The notes: generated from the letters alone by a model not told the origin. A DNA stretch of 64,000 nt from Henriciella pelagia (GCF_002088945.1 NZ_NCSU01000016.1:1-64000); one strand, 5' to 3'; positions 8,085 through 18,794 are shown, counted from the stretch's first letter. Made by a program: numbers and translations.

Positions 8085-9530
8085 ATGAATCAGGTTGCCT
8101 CATTTCCCGCCAAAACAGCCGGTGCCGATGACATCCGAGCGGCGTTTGACACCCAGGTTCGGGCACAACTTGCCCGACGGGCCAATTTTGACCGCAAGGC
8201 ACGCATCGCACAGCTTGACCGGCTGGCAGAGGCCGTAAAGCGGAACGAGGACAAAATCATCGCGGCCTGCGCCGCTGATTTTCGCAAACCCGCCGAAGAA
8301 GTGAAACTGACCGAGATATTTCCCGTGCTTCAGGAAATCCGGCACACCAAACACCATCTGAAGTCGTGGATGCGCCCCAAACGGGCGCGCGCCACTTTGG
8401 GGGTGTTTGGCACCAAGGCACGGGTTCGCCCCGAGGCCAAGGGTGTATGCCTGATCATCGCGCCCTGGAATTATCCGGTGAATCTTTCGCTCGGGCCGCT
8501 GGTTTCGGCAATCGCGGCGGGCAACAGTGCCATCATCAAGCCGTCCGAAATGACGCCGAATGCGGCTCAGGTCATCACCGACATCGTGGAAGAGGCGTTC
8601 ACACCGGACCTGGTCAAAGTCATCGAAGGCGATGCCGCGGTTTCCCAAGAGCTTCTGTCGCTGCCCTTCGACCATATTTTCTTCACGGGCAGTCCGACAA
8701 TCGGCAAGGTCGTGATGGAGGCGGCTGCAAAGAACCTCACCTCTGTAACTCTGGAACTTGGTGGCAAGTCGCCCACTATCGTCGGGCCCAACGCCGATAT
8801 CAAGAAGTCCGCGCGCAACATCGTCTGGGGTAAGTTCTCAAACAACGGTCAGACCTGTATCGCCCCCGATCATGTGTATGTGCACCGCGATGTTTCAGCT
8901 GCGTTCAAGACCGCGCTTCAGGCCGAGATCGGTCGGGTCTATGGGAAAACGCCCGAGGCACAAAAAGCAACGCCCGACTATTGCCGGATCGTGAACGATA
9001 GGCATTTTGACCGGGTGCGCAACCTGATCGAGGATGCCCGTGCCAAAGGCGCAAGTATCCTTCAGGGGGGTCAGACCGATGCGGGCCAGAACTTCGTTGC
9101 CCCGACGCTGATTTCCGAGGTTTCGGATGATATGGAAATCACTCAGGAAGAGCTGTTCGGGCCAATTTTGCCGATCATCGAATATGTTGATCTGGACAAA
9201 GTTATCGACAAGATCAACGCAAACCCCAAGCCCCTTGCTCTTTATATCTTCGACAAAAGCAAGGAATTCGCTGACCAGATTATCACGCGCACCTCTTCGG
9301 GCGCGGTGGGCGTAAACCTTACTGTTGTGCATTTCCTGCACCCGAACCTGCCATTTGGCGGCGTCAACAACTCCGGCATCGGGGCGGCCCACGGGGAATA
9401 TGGCTTCAAGGCATTTTCGCATGAAAAAGCCGTGCTGGAGGAAAAGCATTCGATTACGCACATGCTTTTCCCGCCTTACACGGGCTTTGTACGCCGCCTC
9501 ATAAACATCGTGGTCCGGGTGCTTGGATAA
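8085..9530 (+). CDS. alkH: Fatty aldehyde dehydrogenase AlkH
   Basis: This aldehyde dehydrogenase oxidises the alkanal to the fatty acid. With a start at 8085 it has 481 residues, close to AlkH. Motifs are the cofactor segment IIKPSE, the FTGSPTIGK turn, the catalytic-glutamate block LELGGKSP and the nucleophile in [12 protein letters not shown] (Cys258). A hydrophobic C-terminus ([19 protein letters not shown]) resembles the membrane-associated fatty aldehyde dehydrogenase class. The start lies 10 bases after alkG. An in-frame ATG at 8052 inside alkG is an alternative, and the ribosome site at either is weak. Confidence 0.9.
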   Translation: MNQVASFPAKTAGADDIRAAFDTQVRAQLARRANFDRKARIAQLDRLAEAVKRNEDKIIAACAADFRKPAEEVKLTEIFPVLQEIRHTKHHLKSWMRPKRARATLGVFGTKARVRPEAKGVCLIIAPWNYPVNLSLGPLVSAIAAGNSAIIKPSEMTPNAAQVITDIVEEAFTPDLVKVIEGDAAVSQELLSLPFDHIFFTGSPTIGKVVMEAAAKNLTSVTLELGGKSPTIVGPNADIKKSARNIVWGKFSNNGQTCIAPDHVYVHRDVSAAFKTALQAEIGRVYGKTPEAQKATPDYCRIVNDRHFDRVRNLIEDARAKGASILQGGQTDAGQNFVAPTLISEVSDDMEITQEELFGPILPIIEYVDLDKVIDKINANPKPLALYIFDKSKEFADQIITRTSSGAVGVNLTVVHFLHPNLPFGGVNNSGIGAAHGEYGFKAFSHEKAVLEEKHSITHMLFPPYTGFVRRLINIVVRVLG

Positions 9531-9561
9531 CAGCCGCCCGGAACCAGTAGGGAGAGAAGAA

Positions 9562-11190
9562 ATGTACGACTATATCATCGTCGGCGCCGGATCCGCCGGT
9601 TGCGTTCTGGCCAACCGGTTGTCTGCAAACCCGGCAAAACGCGTCGCGCTTATCGAAGCGGGCCCAAAGGATAAGAACCCCCTGATTCACATGCCAGTGG
9701 GGATCGCATTGTTGGCCAATAGCAAAAAGCTGAACTGGGCATTCGATACCGAACCACAAGAACATTTGAATGGCCGTAGACTGTTCTGGCCTCGTGGCAA
9801 AACACTGGGCGGGTCGTCGTCCATCAACGCCATGGTCTATATCCGCGGGCACAAGGCCGATTACGACTACTGGGCGTCCGAGGCAGGCACGGATGTCTGG
9901 GGCTGGGACCGCATGTCCGACCTGTTCAAGCGGATCGAAGACAACCATCGGTTCGGTGCAACCGACACCCACGGCAAGGGCGGCGAGCTTTCCGTGAGCG
10001 AGCTGAAAACCGTGAACCCTCTGAGCCGCGATTTCGTACAGGCTGGGCGTGAATTGCAGATTCCCCACAACGGCGATTTTAATAGCGGTTCGCAAGAGGG
10101 GCTGGGCATGTACCAGGTCACGCAAAAGGACGGAAGGCGCTGGAGTTCGGCGCAAGCCTTTCTGCGGGGGGCTGAGTCCCGTTCCAATCTTGAAGTCATC
10201 ACCGACGCCCGTGTGACCCGCGTCGTCATGGAAGAAAAGTCCGCAACGGGTGTCACCTTGCGGCAGGGCAGTGAATATCGCCAACTGCGTCTCAATGCCG
10301 GCGGCGAGGTGATCCTGTCTGGCGGGGCCGTGAATTCGCCTCAACTCCTCCTTCTGTCGGGTATCGGGGATGCCCAGGAAATTAAACGCCATGGTCTAGC
10401 CGTCGTTCACGACCTTCCCGAGGTTGGCAAGAACATGGCCGACCACCTCGATGTAACGATTATGCATGCTGCTAGCTCACGGCGCCCGATCGGTGTCGCG
10501 CCCAGCTTTCTGCCGCGTGGCATTGGTGGTTTGTTTTCCTACGTCTTCAGACGTAAAGGGTTTCTCACGTCAAATGTTGCGGAAAGCGGTGGATTCATTA
10601 GGTCGTCCCCTGACCGCGACAGGCCAAATGTTCAGTTTCACTTTCTGCCCACATATCTGAAGGATCATGGCCGCAAGATCGCTTTCGGTTATGGCTATAC
10701 GCTTCACATCTGCGATCTTTTGCCCAAGAGCCGCGGCTATATCGGCCTCAACAGCCCGGATCCGTTGGACGATCCTCTGATTCAGCCGAATTATCTTGGG
10801 GATCCGGAAGATATGGAAACGATGATTGCGGCCTTTAAAGCCGGACGCAGGATACTCGAAGCTCCGGCAATGTCTGCGCACAGCAAATACGAAGTGCACC
10901 CCGGCAAATCCGTACAGACCGACGATGAGATTGCGGCATTCATTCGGGAAAGCGCAGAAACAATCTATCACCCGGTTGGCACATGCCGAATGGGTGCGGA
11001 CGAGGCTTCAGTTGTAGATCCGGAACTAAAAGTTCGCGGTGTATCTGGGCTGCGGGTGGTGGACGCATCCATCATGCCAAGCCTTGTCGCCGGCAACACA
11101 AACGCCCCGACCATGGTCATCGCTGAAAACGCGGCCGAAATCATTCTGGGGCAGGTGCGTGTTCTTGATCGGAGCCGGTCCGTTGCCTGA
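9562..11190 (+). CDS. alkJ: GMC-family alcohol dehydrogenase AlkJ
   Basis: The 542-residue FAD protein belongs to the glucose-methanol-choline family. It starts with the dinucleotide motif [17 protein letters not shown] and contains the GMC signatures [21 protein letters not shown] and [17 protein letters not shown]. The C-terminal active-site region is [10 protein letters not shown] and [15 protein letters not shown]. In alkane degraders AlkJ is a membrane-associated, quinone-linked enzyme that oxidises 1-alkanols to aldehydes. GGGAGAGAAGA precedes the ATG at 9562, which is the natural start because the FAD motif begins immediately. It sits in the operon between alkH and alkK. Confidence 0.93.
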   Translation: MYDYIIVGAGSAGCVLANRLSANPAKRVALIEAGPKDKNPLIHMPVGIALLANSKKLNWAFDTEPQEHLNGRRLFWPRGKTLGGSSSINAMVYIRGHKADYDYWASEAGTDVWGWDRMSDLFKRIEDNHRFGATDTHGKGGELSVSELKTVNPLSRDFVQAGRELQIPHNGDFNSGSQEGLGMYQVTQKDGRRWSSAQAFLRGAESRSNLEVITDARVTRVVMEEKSATGVTLRQGSEYRQLRLNAGGEVILSGGAVNSPQLLLLSGIGDAQEIKRHGLAVVHDLPEVGKNMADHLDVTIMHAASSRRPIGVAPSFLPRGIGGLFSYVFRRKGFLTSNVAESGGFIRSSPDRDRPNVQFHFLPTYLKDHGRKIAFGYGYTLHICDLLPKSRGYIGLNSPDPLDDPLIQPNYLGDPEDMETMIAAFKAGRRILEAPAMSAHSKYEVHPGKSVQTDDEIAAFIRESAETIYHPVGTCRMGADEASVVDPELKVRGVSGLRVVDASIMPSLVAGNTNAPTMVIAENAAEIILGQVRVLDRSRSVA

Positions 11191-11254
11191 GCTTGGCGAT
11201 AACAAATCAAACACTACCAGGTACCAAGGGTGCGATGGAGTCTGCTGCAACAAA

Positions 11255-11281
11255 CTGCAAGCCGCGACCAGCAGCTTGCAG
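11255..11281 (+). repeat. Hairpin in the alkJ-alkK gap
   Basis: CTGCAAGC (11255-11262) and GCTTGCAG (11274-11281) are perfect eight-base complements around an 11-base loop in the 147-base gap before alkK. No T-tract follows. It is the second intercistronic hairpin in the operon and may affect message processing; this is inference. Confidence 0.45.
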
Positions 11282-11337
11282 GCCGTTCAGCACGACCACA
11301 AGGCCGCTTTGAAACTCAAATCCGAAGAGGAAGTCAA

Positions 11338-12960
11338 ATGCGCGGACAGATGATGGCGATGCCACTGACCATTCATTCACTGATCGACCACGGAGCGCGC
11401 TATCACGGCGACACCGAAATAGTTTCGGTGGAAACGGATGGCACAAAGACCAAAACGAACTGGAAAGGTATTTCCGACCGGTCCCGACAGCTCAGCTCGG
11501 CGCTGGCAAAACTGGGACTTTTCAAAGGGGATCGCGTGGCGACGATCGCGTGGAACAACGCGCGGCATCTGGAATGCTACTTTGGCATTTCCTGCGGTGG
11601 AATGGTATGTCACACGATCAATCCGCGCCTCTTCCCCGAACAGCTTGTCTATATCATCAACCACGCGGAAGACCGGGTCATCTTTTTTGACAAGACGTTC
11701 CTGCCGCTCATCGAAGGGATCAGAGAAAAGCTGACGACGGTCGACACCTTCGTCCTTATGTCCACGCGTGACGAAGAAGCAGCCAGCAAAATCCCCGGAC
11801 TTGTGTTCTATGAGGATTTTCTGGCCACGGGGGACGAAAACGCCGATTGGGTGGATGTCGACGAAAATGACGCATCCAGCCTTTGCTATACCTCCGGCAC
11901 CACGGGTAATCCCAAGGGCGTTCTTTATTCGCACCGCTCTACGGTGTTGCATTCCTTGGGCGCGGCCCTTCCCGATACGCTGAACATTTCTGCGCGCGAA
12001 GTGATGATGCCGGTGGTTCCGATGTTCCACGTCAATGCCTGGGGCATCCCCTATGCCGCCGCGATGGTCGGCGCAAAACTGGTCCTGCCCGGTCCGGGGC
12101 TTGACGGTGACAGCCTCGCACGGCTCATCGACGACGAAGGCGTGACGGTCGCGCTTGGTGTTCCTACAATCTGGCAAGGGCTTCTTGCATCGCTCGACAA
12201 ACTCGGCTCCAAAGCCGAGACCCTCACACGGACGGTGGTCGGCGGATCGGCCTGCCCGCCTTCGATGATCGCCGAATTCCGCGACAAATATGGCACCGAA
12301 GTCGTGCACGCTTGGGGCATGACCGAAACCTCGCCTCTCGGGACCGCGAATGCCTTGCTGGAACGCCATGCAGGCATGACCGAGGAAGAGCAGGCGAAAG
12401 TGCGAGAAAGCCAGGGCCGCCCGCCCTATGGCGTGGAACTCAAGATCGTTGACGATGAAGGCAGCACACTTCCCGAGGATGGGGCGGCGCAAGGCAATCT
12501 TCGCATTCGCGGTCATTGGGTCGTAGACACCTATTTCGGTGCGGAACCGGGGACGACTTTGGAAGCCGACGGGTGGTTTGAAACCGGCGATGTGGCCTCG
12601 ATTGATGCCGATGGGTTCATGACGATCCGGGATCGCTCCAAGGACATCATCAAATCTGGCGGTGAATGGATTTCCACCGTCGAGCTTGAGGGCATCGCGG
12701 TCGGTTATCCCGGTATCGTGGACGCCGCCGCAATCGCGGCAAAACATGAAAAATGGGACGAACGGCCGGTCCTTGTCGCGGTCAAGGCACCAGGAGCAAA
12801 AGTGTCAGAGAGGGATTTGATTGCCTTCTTTTCTGACAAAGTCGCCAAATGGCAGATCCCGGATACGGTCGTTTTTGTGGATGAACTTCCACGAAACGCA
12901 ACCGGTAAGGTGCTGAAGAACAAGCTGCGGGAAGCCTATGGGTACGTGCTTCTGGCGTAG
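11338..12960 (+). CDS. alkK: Medium-chain acyl-CoA synthetase AlkK
   Basis: This AMP-forming ligase activates the fatty acid to its CoA ester before beta-oxidation. The 540-residue frame from 11338 starts [24 protein letters not shown], matching the AlkK start, and has a GAAGAGGA ribosome site. It has the P-loop [11 protein letters not shown], the core [13 protein letters not shown], the adenylate motif [11 protein letters not shown] and the catalytic lysine block [16 protein letters not shown]. The longer frame from 11230 is rejected because its first 36 residues are intergenic. It is fifth gene of the alk operon. Together AlkB, J, H and K take an alkane to acyl-CoA. Confidence 0.95.
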   Translation: MRGQMMAMPLTIHSLIDHGARYHGDTEIVSVETDGTKTKTNWKGISDRSRQLSSALAKLGLFKGDRVATIAWNNARHLECYFGISCGGMVCHTINPRLFPEQLVYIINHAEDRVIFFDKTFLPLIEGIREKLTTVDTFVLMSTRDEEAASKIPGLVFYEDFLATGDENADWVDVDENDASSLCYTSGTTGNPKGVLYSHRSTVLHSLGAALPDTLNISAREVMMPVVPMFHVNAWGIPYAAAMVGAKLVLPGPGLDGDSLARLIDDEGVTVALGVPTIWQGLLASLDKLGSKAETLTRTVVGGSACPPSMIAEFRDKYGTEVVHAWGMTETSPLGTANALLERHAGMTEEEQAKVRESQGRPPYGVELKIVDDEGSTLPEDGAAQGNLRIRGHWVVDTYFGAEPGTTLEADGWFETGDVASIDADGFMTIRDRSKDIIKSGGEWISTVELEGIAVGYPGIVDAAAIAAKHEKWDERPVLVAVKAPGAKVSERDLIAFFSDKVAKWQIPDTVVFVDELPRNATGKVLKNKLREAYGYVLLA

Positions 12961-13053
12961 CCTGAAATCAGGCAAGCGGGTTTGCGGATCGCATGTTCCG
13001 CCTGTTTGCGACCGCGCAAAGGGCGCGAAAAAATGACCAAAAGAGAGGAATAA

Positions 13054-13740
13054 ATGAAACAATCTAATGTAAAATCCAAAGGGCCTTTTGCCTCGAAGTT
13101 TGTGTTAATCACGATGCTTGGTTGCTTTTCGTCGTTCGGCGTCGCAAAGGCGGAACCGCCTTACTCCAAGGGCGACTGGCTTTTTGGCCTGAATGCGGCG
13201 AAAGTATTCACGAATGAAACGTTGGATTCAATCAGCGCGGGCGGTGCGCCAATACCCGGGGCTGGTGTCAATATCACCGATGACACCACGCTGAGTTTCG
13301 ACGTTTCCTATTTTTTGAATTCATCTGTAGCGTTGAACTTCTTTGGTGGTTTGCCTGCCAGCGCTAATCTTGCAGGGAGCGGCAGTTTGACAGGACTACC
13401 TGTTGGAGAGACGGAATATGGCCCTGCTGTTTTGTCGCTTCAATATCACCTTTCGACTAATTCATCCGTTAGCCCTTATGTTGGTGCCGGTATCGCTCGA
13501 ATCTTGTTTCTGGAAGAACAAGGGGATGCACTCGCGGACTTCGACTTGAAAGACGCCTGGGCGCCCGCTGTCCAAGTTGGAATGCGCTATCAAATGAGCG
13601 ATAATTGGTTTGCTAATGCCGATATACGTTACACGCCATTCGAAACAGATATCTCTGGGACACTCGGCGGGGCGCCGGTCAGAGGCAAGATTTCGGTGGA
13701 CCCAATAATCCTCAATATCGGTATTGCCTCCCGGTTTTAA
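13054..13740 (+). CDS. alkL: Outer-membrane alkane uptake protein AlkL (OmpW family)
   Basis: The 228-residue protein has a signal peptide (positive N-terminus, hydrophobic residues about 15-30, cleavage after VAKA). An eight-stranded OmpW-type barrel follows, with SPYVGAGIA and WFANADIRYTPF, and it ends in phenylalanine as outer-membrane barrels do. In alkane operons AlkL carries hydrophobic substrates across the outer membrane. AGAGAGGA precedes the ATG. It closes the operon in the same position as in GPo1. Identification rests on fold and position, and a general OmpW role is possible. Confidence 0.88.
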   Translation: MKQSNVKSKGPFASKFVLITMLGCFSSFGVAKAEPPYSKGDWLFGLNAAKVFTNETLDSISAGGAPIPGAGVNITDDTTLSFDVSYFLNSSVALNFFGGLPASANLAGSGSLTGLPVGETEYGPAVLSLQYHLSTNSSVSPYVGAGIARILFLEEQGDALADFDLKDAWAPAVQVGMRYQMSDNWFANADIRYTPFETDISGTLGGAPVRGKISVDPIILNIGIASRF

Positions 13741-14129
13741 GCTATTATTGCTAGAAGAGCTGGCAAGGAAAGTGAGTTACAAAACCTCATTTTTTGGCCG
13801 CCCCTAAAAGTGCCCTCATTCAGGGCTGGAGTATTTGGCGCTTCCTTACCTCCACGGGCTGGCTCTAACGAGGCGATCCATCAGTGCTGGTTCAGGCATT
13901 TTACCCTGAGCCGGCCATTGAATGACACGATGAAAAGTCATTGTCTGTCGTAAGCGCCACACTGCTCCCCTCGTGCGGCGCATGAGGTAAATGTGGCAAG
14001 AGTCCGCCGATCGTTAGAGTCGGGCGGTCCAATTGGGAGCAGACGGAAAAATGGACGTCCTGAGGCGCCCCTAATGGGTTCCGAGATTATTGGGAGAGTC
14101 CGTTGGTTGAATAGCTCAAAGCGTGTTGG
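13741..14129. other. Gene-free right flank of the alk operon
   Basis: No gene is seen here. A weak stem (TGAG/CTCA) followed by six T at about 13772-13796 could terminate the alk transcript. A perfect five-base stem GCCCT-CATTC-AGGGC lies at 13812-13826 without a T-run. The stretch ends where IS66-like coding sequence begins and is probably the junction of the acquired alk block with older sequence. Confidence 0.45.
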
Positions 14130-14286
14130 TTGACGAGCGCGCCGAGCCCGGAGCCATCCCAAAGCTCAGGCGCTCGGCGCGCGCCTGTCGGCGTGAGGCC
14201 GCGGGTGCAGCAGGTCATCGAGCCCGAGCGCGCGTTGTGCCCGTGCGGCTGCGGCGAGATGGCCAGGATCGGCCAGGACGTCAGCG
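14130..14286 (+). pseudogene. IS66-family transposase (TnpC) zinc-finger fragment
   Basis: The frame contains PRVQQVIEPERALCPCGCGEMARIGQDVS. This matches the conserved zinc-finger block of IS66 TnpC transposases, including the CPCGCGEM cysteines and the following arginine-isoleucine-glycine. Where the family continues SERLD and the catalytic domain, this frame instead reads DGYIDNLDEG, which is TonB-receptor sequence. Only about 30-50 transposase residues remain and no terminal repeat was recognised, so it is a recombination scar, fused in frame to the next feature. Confidence 0.7.
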
Positions 14287-16001
14287 ACGGCTATATCGAT
14301 AATCTCGACGAAGGCCCTGATGGCGGGACACGGGAAGACATCGGCGCCCGGCTCAAATTGCGCTGGGATATTGCGTCCGATCTTGTCGCCAATCTGAAGC
14401 TGGAACGAATGGACTATGACGAAGAAGGGCTCACACCTTCGGAAACCATATTCTCGGCCCTGCCCGGTTTTCTTTTCACGGACAATCCTAATCCGGCCAT
14501 CGACGCCAATCCGGCCTATGATTTCGAGCCGAACTGGACAAGCTTTTATGACTGCACCATTGCCTATCCGGTTACCGGCACCTTCTGTCCGGGGCGCGAT
14601 CAGACTATGCACAATATCACGTTTGATCTCGAAAGGGATTTCGAAGGTCTCGGCACGCTGACAGCCATAAGCGCCTATCAGGAAGTAGATTACGAACACA
14701 GGTTCAGCCAGGTCGACGGAGGCGTCGGCGGCAGCTCCGTTCGCTTTTCCAGGGACGAGGCCTATGCCGGTCTCACGCAGGAATTGCGGTTCGCATCCGA
14801 AACCTATGACAAGTTCGATTACATCGTCGGAGCCTATTTCGAGACCAGCGAAATCACCAGACTCCAGCGGGATGACACCAACGTTCAGTTTTTTGCACCT
14901 CCCGCTCCCGGATTTCCAAGCACGTTCAACGAAGACTGGAGCCAGGAGACTGAAACCCTCGCCGGCTTCGGTCAGTTTCGCTACAACTTTACCGACCAGT
15001 GGACGGCCATCATCGGCGGTCGCTGGTCGAACGAGACCAAGGATTTCAACCTCGTCCGGCGCGAGGTCGCCTATGGCGCAGATCCACGCGATCCGGCAAC
15101 GCCGCTGCTGCTTGATCCGGCGACCCGTGAACCTGTCGGTGAGGAGATCGATTTCACGGATAGCCGAGAAGAGTCCAAGTTCACGCCATCGCTGACACTC
15201 CGGTACGAACCGAATGCGGATCTCATGGTCTATGCAAGTGTATCCCAAGGGCACAAGACGGGCGGTTTTTCCGATCGACCGCAGCTCGATCCGGAGTTCG
15301 ATGAAGAGCTTAACACGACCTATGAAATCGGCTCAAAGTTCACAGGGCTGGACGGACGGCTCAGGGCAAACCTGACCCTGTTCAGCATGCAGATCGAAGA
15401 CCTTCAGGTCGCAAGGACCTTGCCTGGAGCCGTCTCGGTCAATTTCGAAGTTCAGAACGCCGCAGAGGCCGTGAGCCAGGGCCTTGAAAGCGAAATCGTC
15501 CTCAATCTGGACAACGGGGTCGAGATTGGTGGCAATTATGCTTTCACGCAAGCCGAATACGAGGACTTCCCGGGAGCCAATACTGCACCCTGTCCCGCCG
15601 TTGGCGGACGTGTCGAGACGAATGCTGGCGGCGTGGATCTCTGCAATTATGAAGGCAATCCCCTCATCTTTGCGCCCGAACACAAGGGCACCGTATTTGC
15701 CTCCTATGAAACTGACACGCTTCCAGGACGCTGGAGCTTCAGCGCCCGGGCTGATGCAAGCTACTCATCGGAATACTACACCGAGAACAATTACTATGAG
15801 AACCTGAAGCAGGATGCCTACTGGCTATACAATGCCAGCCTCGCCTTGATGTCGCCCGATGGCCGCTACACCGTCCGTCTTTATGGCAAGAATCTGAGTG
15901 ACGAGTACGTCCTGGCATGGGGGCTGGAGGCAGGCCCAAGCCGGTTTGTCGCGCCCAATCCACCGCGCCAGATTGGTCTCCAGCTGAGCTACAGATACTA
16001 A
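14287..16001 (+). pseudogene. TonB-dependent receptor lacking signal peptide and plug
   Basis: About 570 residues of a TonB-receptor beta-barrel are present: SDGYIDNLDEGPDGG, KLRWDIASDLVANL, repeated amphipathic strands, YASVSQGHKTGGFSDRP and the C-terminal PNPPRQIGLQLSYRY. The signal peptide, TonB box, plug and first strands, normally about 200 residues, are missing. An IS66 fragment takes their place in the same open frame. Without export signal or plug the product cannot act as a gated receptor. No start codon with a good ribosome site is seen within the receptor part. The barrel itself has no stop or frameshift, so the truncation may be recent. Confidence 0.75.
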
Positions 16002-16421
16002 CTGTCGACCAGGTCGCCCACGAGACCTGTGCCCTATGCCACGGCGGTCTCCAATCCTGGGCGCAACCTGCCATACAGGACAATCGAACCGTCTCTGTCC
16101 GAGCGCTGGAGCGACATCGCGCTGGCTTTCGGGCAGGGATCGGTCCTGCAGCGCCTGTAGAAGGCAAAATTGACAATAGTCTCTAGGATTAGCTCCGGCA
16201 TGATACGCCACACGAATTTCCGTCTCGCGCATTTATCGAATGTTTCCGCGCCTTTAGTGGCGGTTGCCCAGCCACCAGAACCAATTCTTCGGAAGGCTTA
16301 CATCAATGCAACGGCACCAGAAATTATCTGTGCCCAGATGGTGATCGTCAGAAGGAGGCCCTGTACCTGCCGGGGTTGAGGCGCCGCTGGCTGTGGTCAG
16401 TTCCCATTTCCCTGCAGGCGA
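16002..16421. other. Gene-free stretch between two convergent coding regions
   Basis: No full gene is seen. A plus-strand frame over about 16001-16160 reads coding-like (PYATAVSNPGRNLPYRTIEPSLSERWSDIALAF) up to a stop at 16158-16160, but has no start and no family I recognise. It could be the 3' scrap of a lost gene. The remainder to 16421 shows nothing identifiable. Confidence 0.35.
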
Positions 16422-17591
16422 TCAGGCCTTAGCCGACATGGACTTGCGCGACGCATGAACGGAATACGTCCGGTCACGCCGAAACGCTTTCAGCTTGTCC
16501 TCGTCGACCTCGACGGCAAGGCCAACACCCTCTTCCAGCTGGAGTTCGAAATCGACATAGCGCGCCGCCTGCACGGCTATATCCTCGGCGACAAGACCGG
16601 GCCCCGACAGTTCTCCGCCATAGGGCAGATCTGCCAGGGTCGCGCACAGTTGCATATTGGCCGCCGTACCGATCGAGCACTCCAGGAACGTTCCCATGTA
16701 GAGTGATATTCCACCGGCTTCGGCGATGTCAGCTATCCGCCGGGTCGCGAGAAGCCCGGCCGATTTCATGACCTTGAGGGAGACGAGGTCTGCTGCGCGC
16801 ATCTCTGCGATCCGGAGCATGTCCTGCGGCGTGCAAAGCCCTTCATCGATCATGATCGCGCAGTTGCTGCGAGCGGTCAGCCGGGCCGAGGCAGCAAGAT
16901 TCCATCGCGCCATCGGCTGCTCGACCATGACAATGCCGGCATCGGCCATACGGGGGACGGCCCATTTGGTAGTGGTTTCATCCCACATCTCGTTCGGATC
17001 GCCCCGGACGCTCGCTCTGCCCTCGAGCCCGCGCGCAACAGCGCAAGCGCGCTCGACATCCTGAACCGGATCGACGGCCCCCATTTTCAGTTTGAAGATG
17101 TTGTGGCGTTTGCTTTCAAGCATGCGTTCGGCCTCCTCGATCTCACTTGAAGCCTCGCCGGTCGCCAGCGGCCACGAACAGGGAAGGCTGGCGCGACGCT
17201 TGCCCCCCATCAGGTCGTGAACCGGAACACCGAGAGCCTTGCCCTGAAGGTCGAGCATCGCCATTTCAACACTCGCCTTTGCGAATGCATTGCCGAACAG
17301 GGCGCGGTCGAGACGCGCCATGGACGGAGCGAGATCGAACGCATCAGTCCCTGTCAGCACCGGGGCAATTTGCTCGTCGATCATCAGCTTGATGGTTTCG
17401 ACGCTCTCGCCGCCCCACCATGGCCCTGAAGGCGTTACAGCCTCGCCGATGCCTTCCAGACCGTCCTTGGTACGCATGCGCACAAGCACAATACTTGTCG
17501 AATTCGCGCCGACAGCGGCGAAGCGCTGCAATCTCCGCAAGGGGAGATCGACAATTATTGCCTCGATGGACTGGATAGTAAGTTTGCTCAT
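16422..17591 (-). CDS. Muconate/chloromuconate cycloisomerase
   Basis: This 389-residue enolase-superfamily enzyme converts cis,cis-muconate (or its chloro form) to muconolactone or a dienelactone. Seen are the N-terminal cap, the KxK base motif in NIFKLKMG (about residue 167), metal-ligand segments RGDPNEMWD, VEQPMARW and IMIDEGL, and the opposite-face lysine in DLVSLKVMKSAG. It is slightly longer than usual (370-380). GAGGT lies before the ATG. It is divergent from a LysR regulator with an ATAC-N7-GTAT operator between, as in cat and clc loci. The neighbouring chlorocatechol-type dioxygenase, dienelactone hydrolase and maleylacetate reductase favour a modified ortho pathway over the ordinary catechol branch. 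Confidence 0.85.
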   Translation of the reverse strand: MSKLTIQSIEAIIVDLPLRRLQRFAAVGANSTSIVLVRMRTKDGLEGIGEAVTPSGPWWGGESVETIKLMIDEQIAPVLTGTDAFDLAPSMARLDRALFGNAFAKASVEMAMLDLQGKALGVPVHDLMGGKRRASLPCSWPLATGEASSEIEEAERMLESKRHNIFKLKMGAVDPVQDVERACAVARGLEGRASVRGDPNEMWDETTTKWAVPRMADAGIVMVEQPMARWNLAASARLTARSNCAIMIDEGLCTPQDMLRIAEMRAADLVSLKVMKSAGLLATRRIADIAEAGGISLYMGTFLECSIGTAANMQLCATLADLPYGGELSGPGLVAEDIAVQAARYVDFELQLEEGVGLAVEVDEDKLKAFRRDRTYSVHASRKSMSAKA

Positions 17592-17692
17592 GCTGACCTC
17601 GTTCGGGGCCTAACAAAGCAGGCCCGATATGTTTCGAGCGATGCTAGGAAGGAGCAAAGGCGCCTGTAAAATACCAAGTTCAATCCATCTAA

Positions 17693-17707
17693 ATACCGAA
17701 ACGGTAT
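17693..17707. promoter_or_regulatory. LysR operator (ATAC-N7-GTAT), copy 1
   Basis: ATACCGAAACGGTAT is a near-perfect dyad and fits the ATAC-N7-GTAT consensus bound by CatR/ClcR-type LysR regulators. It lies between the cycloisomerase gene (102 bases to its start) and the LysR gene (65 bases to its start), the expected autoregulatory position. Confidence 0.7.
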
Positions 17708-17771
17708 TGAAGCCCGGGAAAAACTTGCCTAGCCTGTATCACAGTGTGAGAAGAACCCGCTGGGCGGAGCC

Positions 17772-18674
17772 ATGGAACTCAGGCAGCTCAAATATTTTGT
17801 CGCTGTGGCCGAAGAAGGAAATTTCGGAGCTGCAGCGCGTCGGCTGAATATTTCTCAGCCGCCCATTACCCGCCAGATCCAGAAACTCGAAGACGAGCTC
17901 GGTGTCTTGCTTCTCAGGCGGACCACGAAAGGCGCAGAACTGACCACCTCGGGTGAGGTGTTCCTCGAAGATGCGCGCCAGACACTGGCCCAGGTGGCGC
18001 GCGGCATGGAGCGAAGCCGAGCCGCTCAGCGTGGAGAACTCGGTACGCTGGAGGTGGGATATTTTGGATCGCCCATCTACCGGGTCGTGCCCGAGCTGCT
18101 TCAGGCTTTCCATAGCGCCCTTCCCGATGTCGGCATTGCCCTGCATCGCATGAGCAAGGGCGAACAGGTCGCCGCCCTGCAATCAGGTCAGATCCATATT
18201 GGATTTGGCCGCTACTATCCTCCCGAGCCCGGTATCGTGGTTGAGGAAATCCTCAGGGAAGGCCTCTCAGTCGCCGTTTCGGTTGATTTCGAGCATGATC
18301 CCCCGGTGGGAGAGCGCCTGTCCATTTTCGACAAGGTTCCCCTCATAGTGTTTCCCGGACGTGGCCGGCCGAACTTTGCAGATGAAGTCCTTGGCATTCT
18401 AAAGCGAGAGAATGTTTCGGCCCGGGTTGAGACTGTTGCCGAGGACGTGCGCTCGGCGCTTACACTGACAGCCATCGGGGCAGGCGCGACCATCGTGCCG
18501 GGAACTGTGGCAGATTTCAGCTGGTCAGGTGTGCGCTTCATTCCGCTTGAAACACTGCGCCTGGAATGCCCAGTCAACTGCGTCTATCGCAAGTCTGAGA
18601 CATCGCCCATTCTGAAAGCGATGCTGAGTACGCTGCGGCAGTTCCGCGCGGAGCGGTCGCGGGAGGTGGCCTAA
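17772..18674 (+). CDS. LysR-family regulator of the aromatic pathway (CatR/ClcR-like)
   Basis: The 300-residue protein has a typical LysR winged helix (MELRQLKYFVAVAEEGNFGAAARRLNISQPPITRQIQKLEDELG, residues 1-44) and a periplasmic-binding-protein-like effector domain from about residue 90. The start MELRQLKYFVAVAEEGNF and ISQPPITRQI are characteristic of the CatR/ClcR/TfdR/BenM group, whose inducer is usually a muconate. It diverges from the cycloisomerase gene. ATAC-N7-GTAT sites occur in its own promoter, before the TonB receptor and before the dioxygenase operon, so it probably controls all three. Confidence 0.9.
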   Translation: MELRQLKYFVAVAEEGNFGAAARRLNISQPPITRQIQKLEDELGVLLLRRTTKGAELTTSGEVFLEDARQTLAQVARGMERSRAAQRGELGTLEVGYFGSPIYRVVPELLQAFHSALPDVGIALHRMSKGEQVAALQSGQIHIGFGRYYPPEPGIVVEEILREGLSVAVSVDFEHDPPVGERLSIFDKVPLIVFPGRGRPNFADEVLGILKRENVSARVETVAEDVRSALTLTAIGAGATIVPGTVADFSWSGVRFIPLETLRLECPVNCVYRKSETSPILKAMLSTLRQFRAERSREVA

Positions 18675-18725
18675 CAGCCGGCGAGTACAATTCGATAGCA
18701 TTCGCAATCGAAAAACAGTCTCACA

Positions 18726-18740
18726 ATACCGAATGCGTAT
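18726..18740. promoter_or_regulatory. LysR operator (ATAC-N7-GTAT), copy 2
   Basis: ATACCGAATGCGTAT shares ATAC-N7-GTAT and the CCGAA core with copy 1. It lies 81 bases before the ATG of the TonB receptor at 18821, suggesting the receptor is co-regulated with ring-cleavage genes. Confidence 0.6.
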
Positions 18741-18794
18741 CGACAAGAATTTCTGAAAGTATTGGCCGCATCATCCGTCACCTGACTAGCTTCC

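Noticed and set aside
11377-12747. A 456-residue minus-strand frame antisense to alkK
   Set aside because: The plus strand encodes a complete AlkK with all adenylation motifs; the antisense translation has no recognisable domain.
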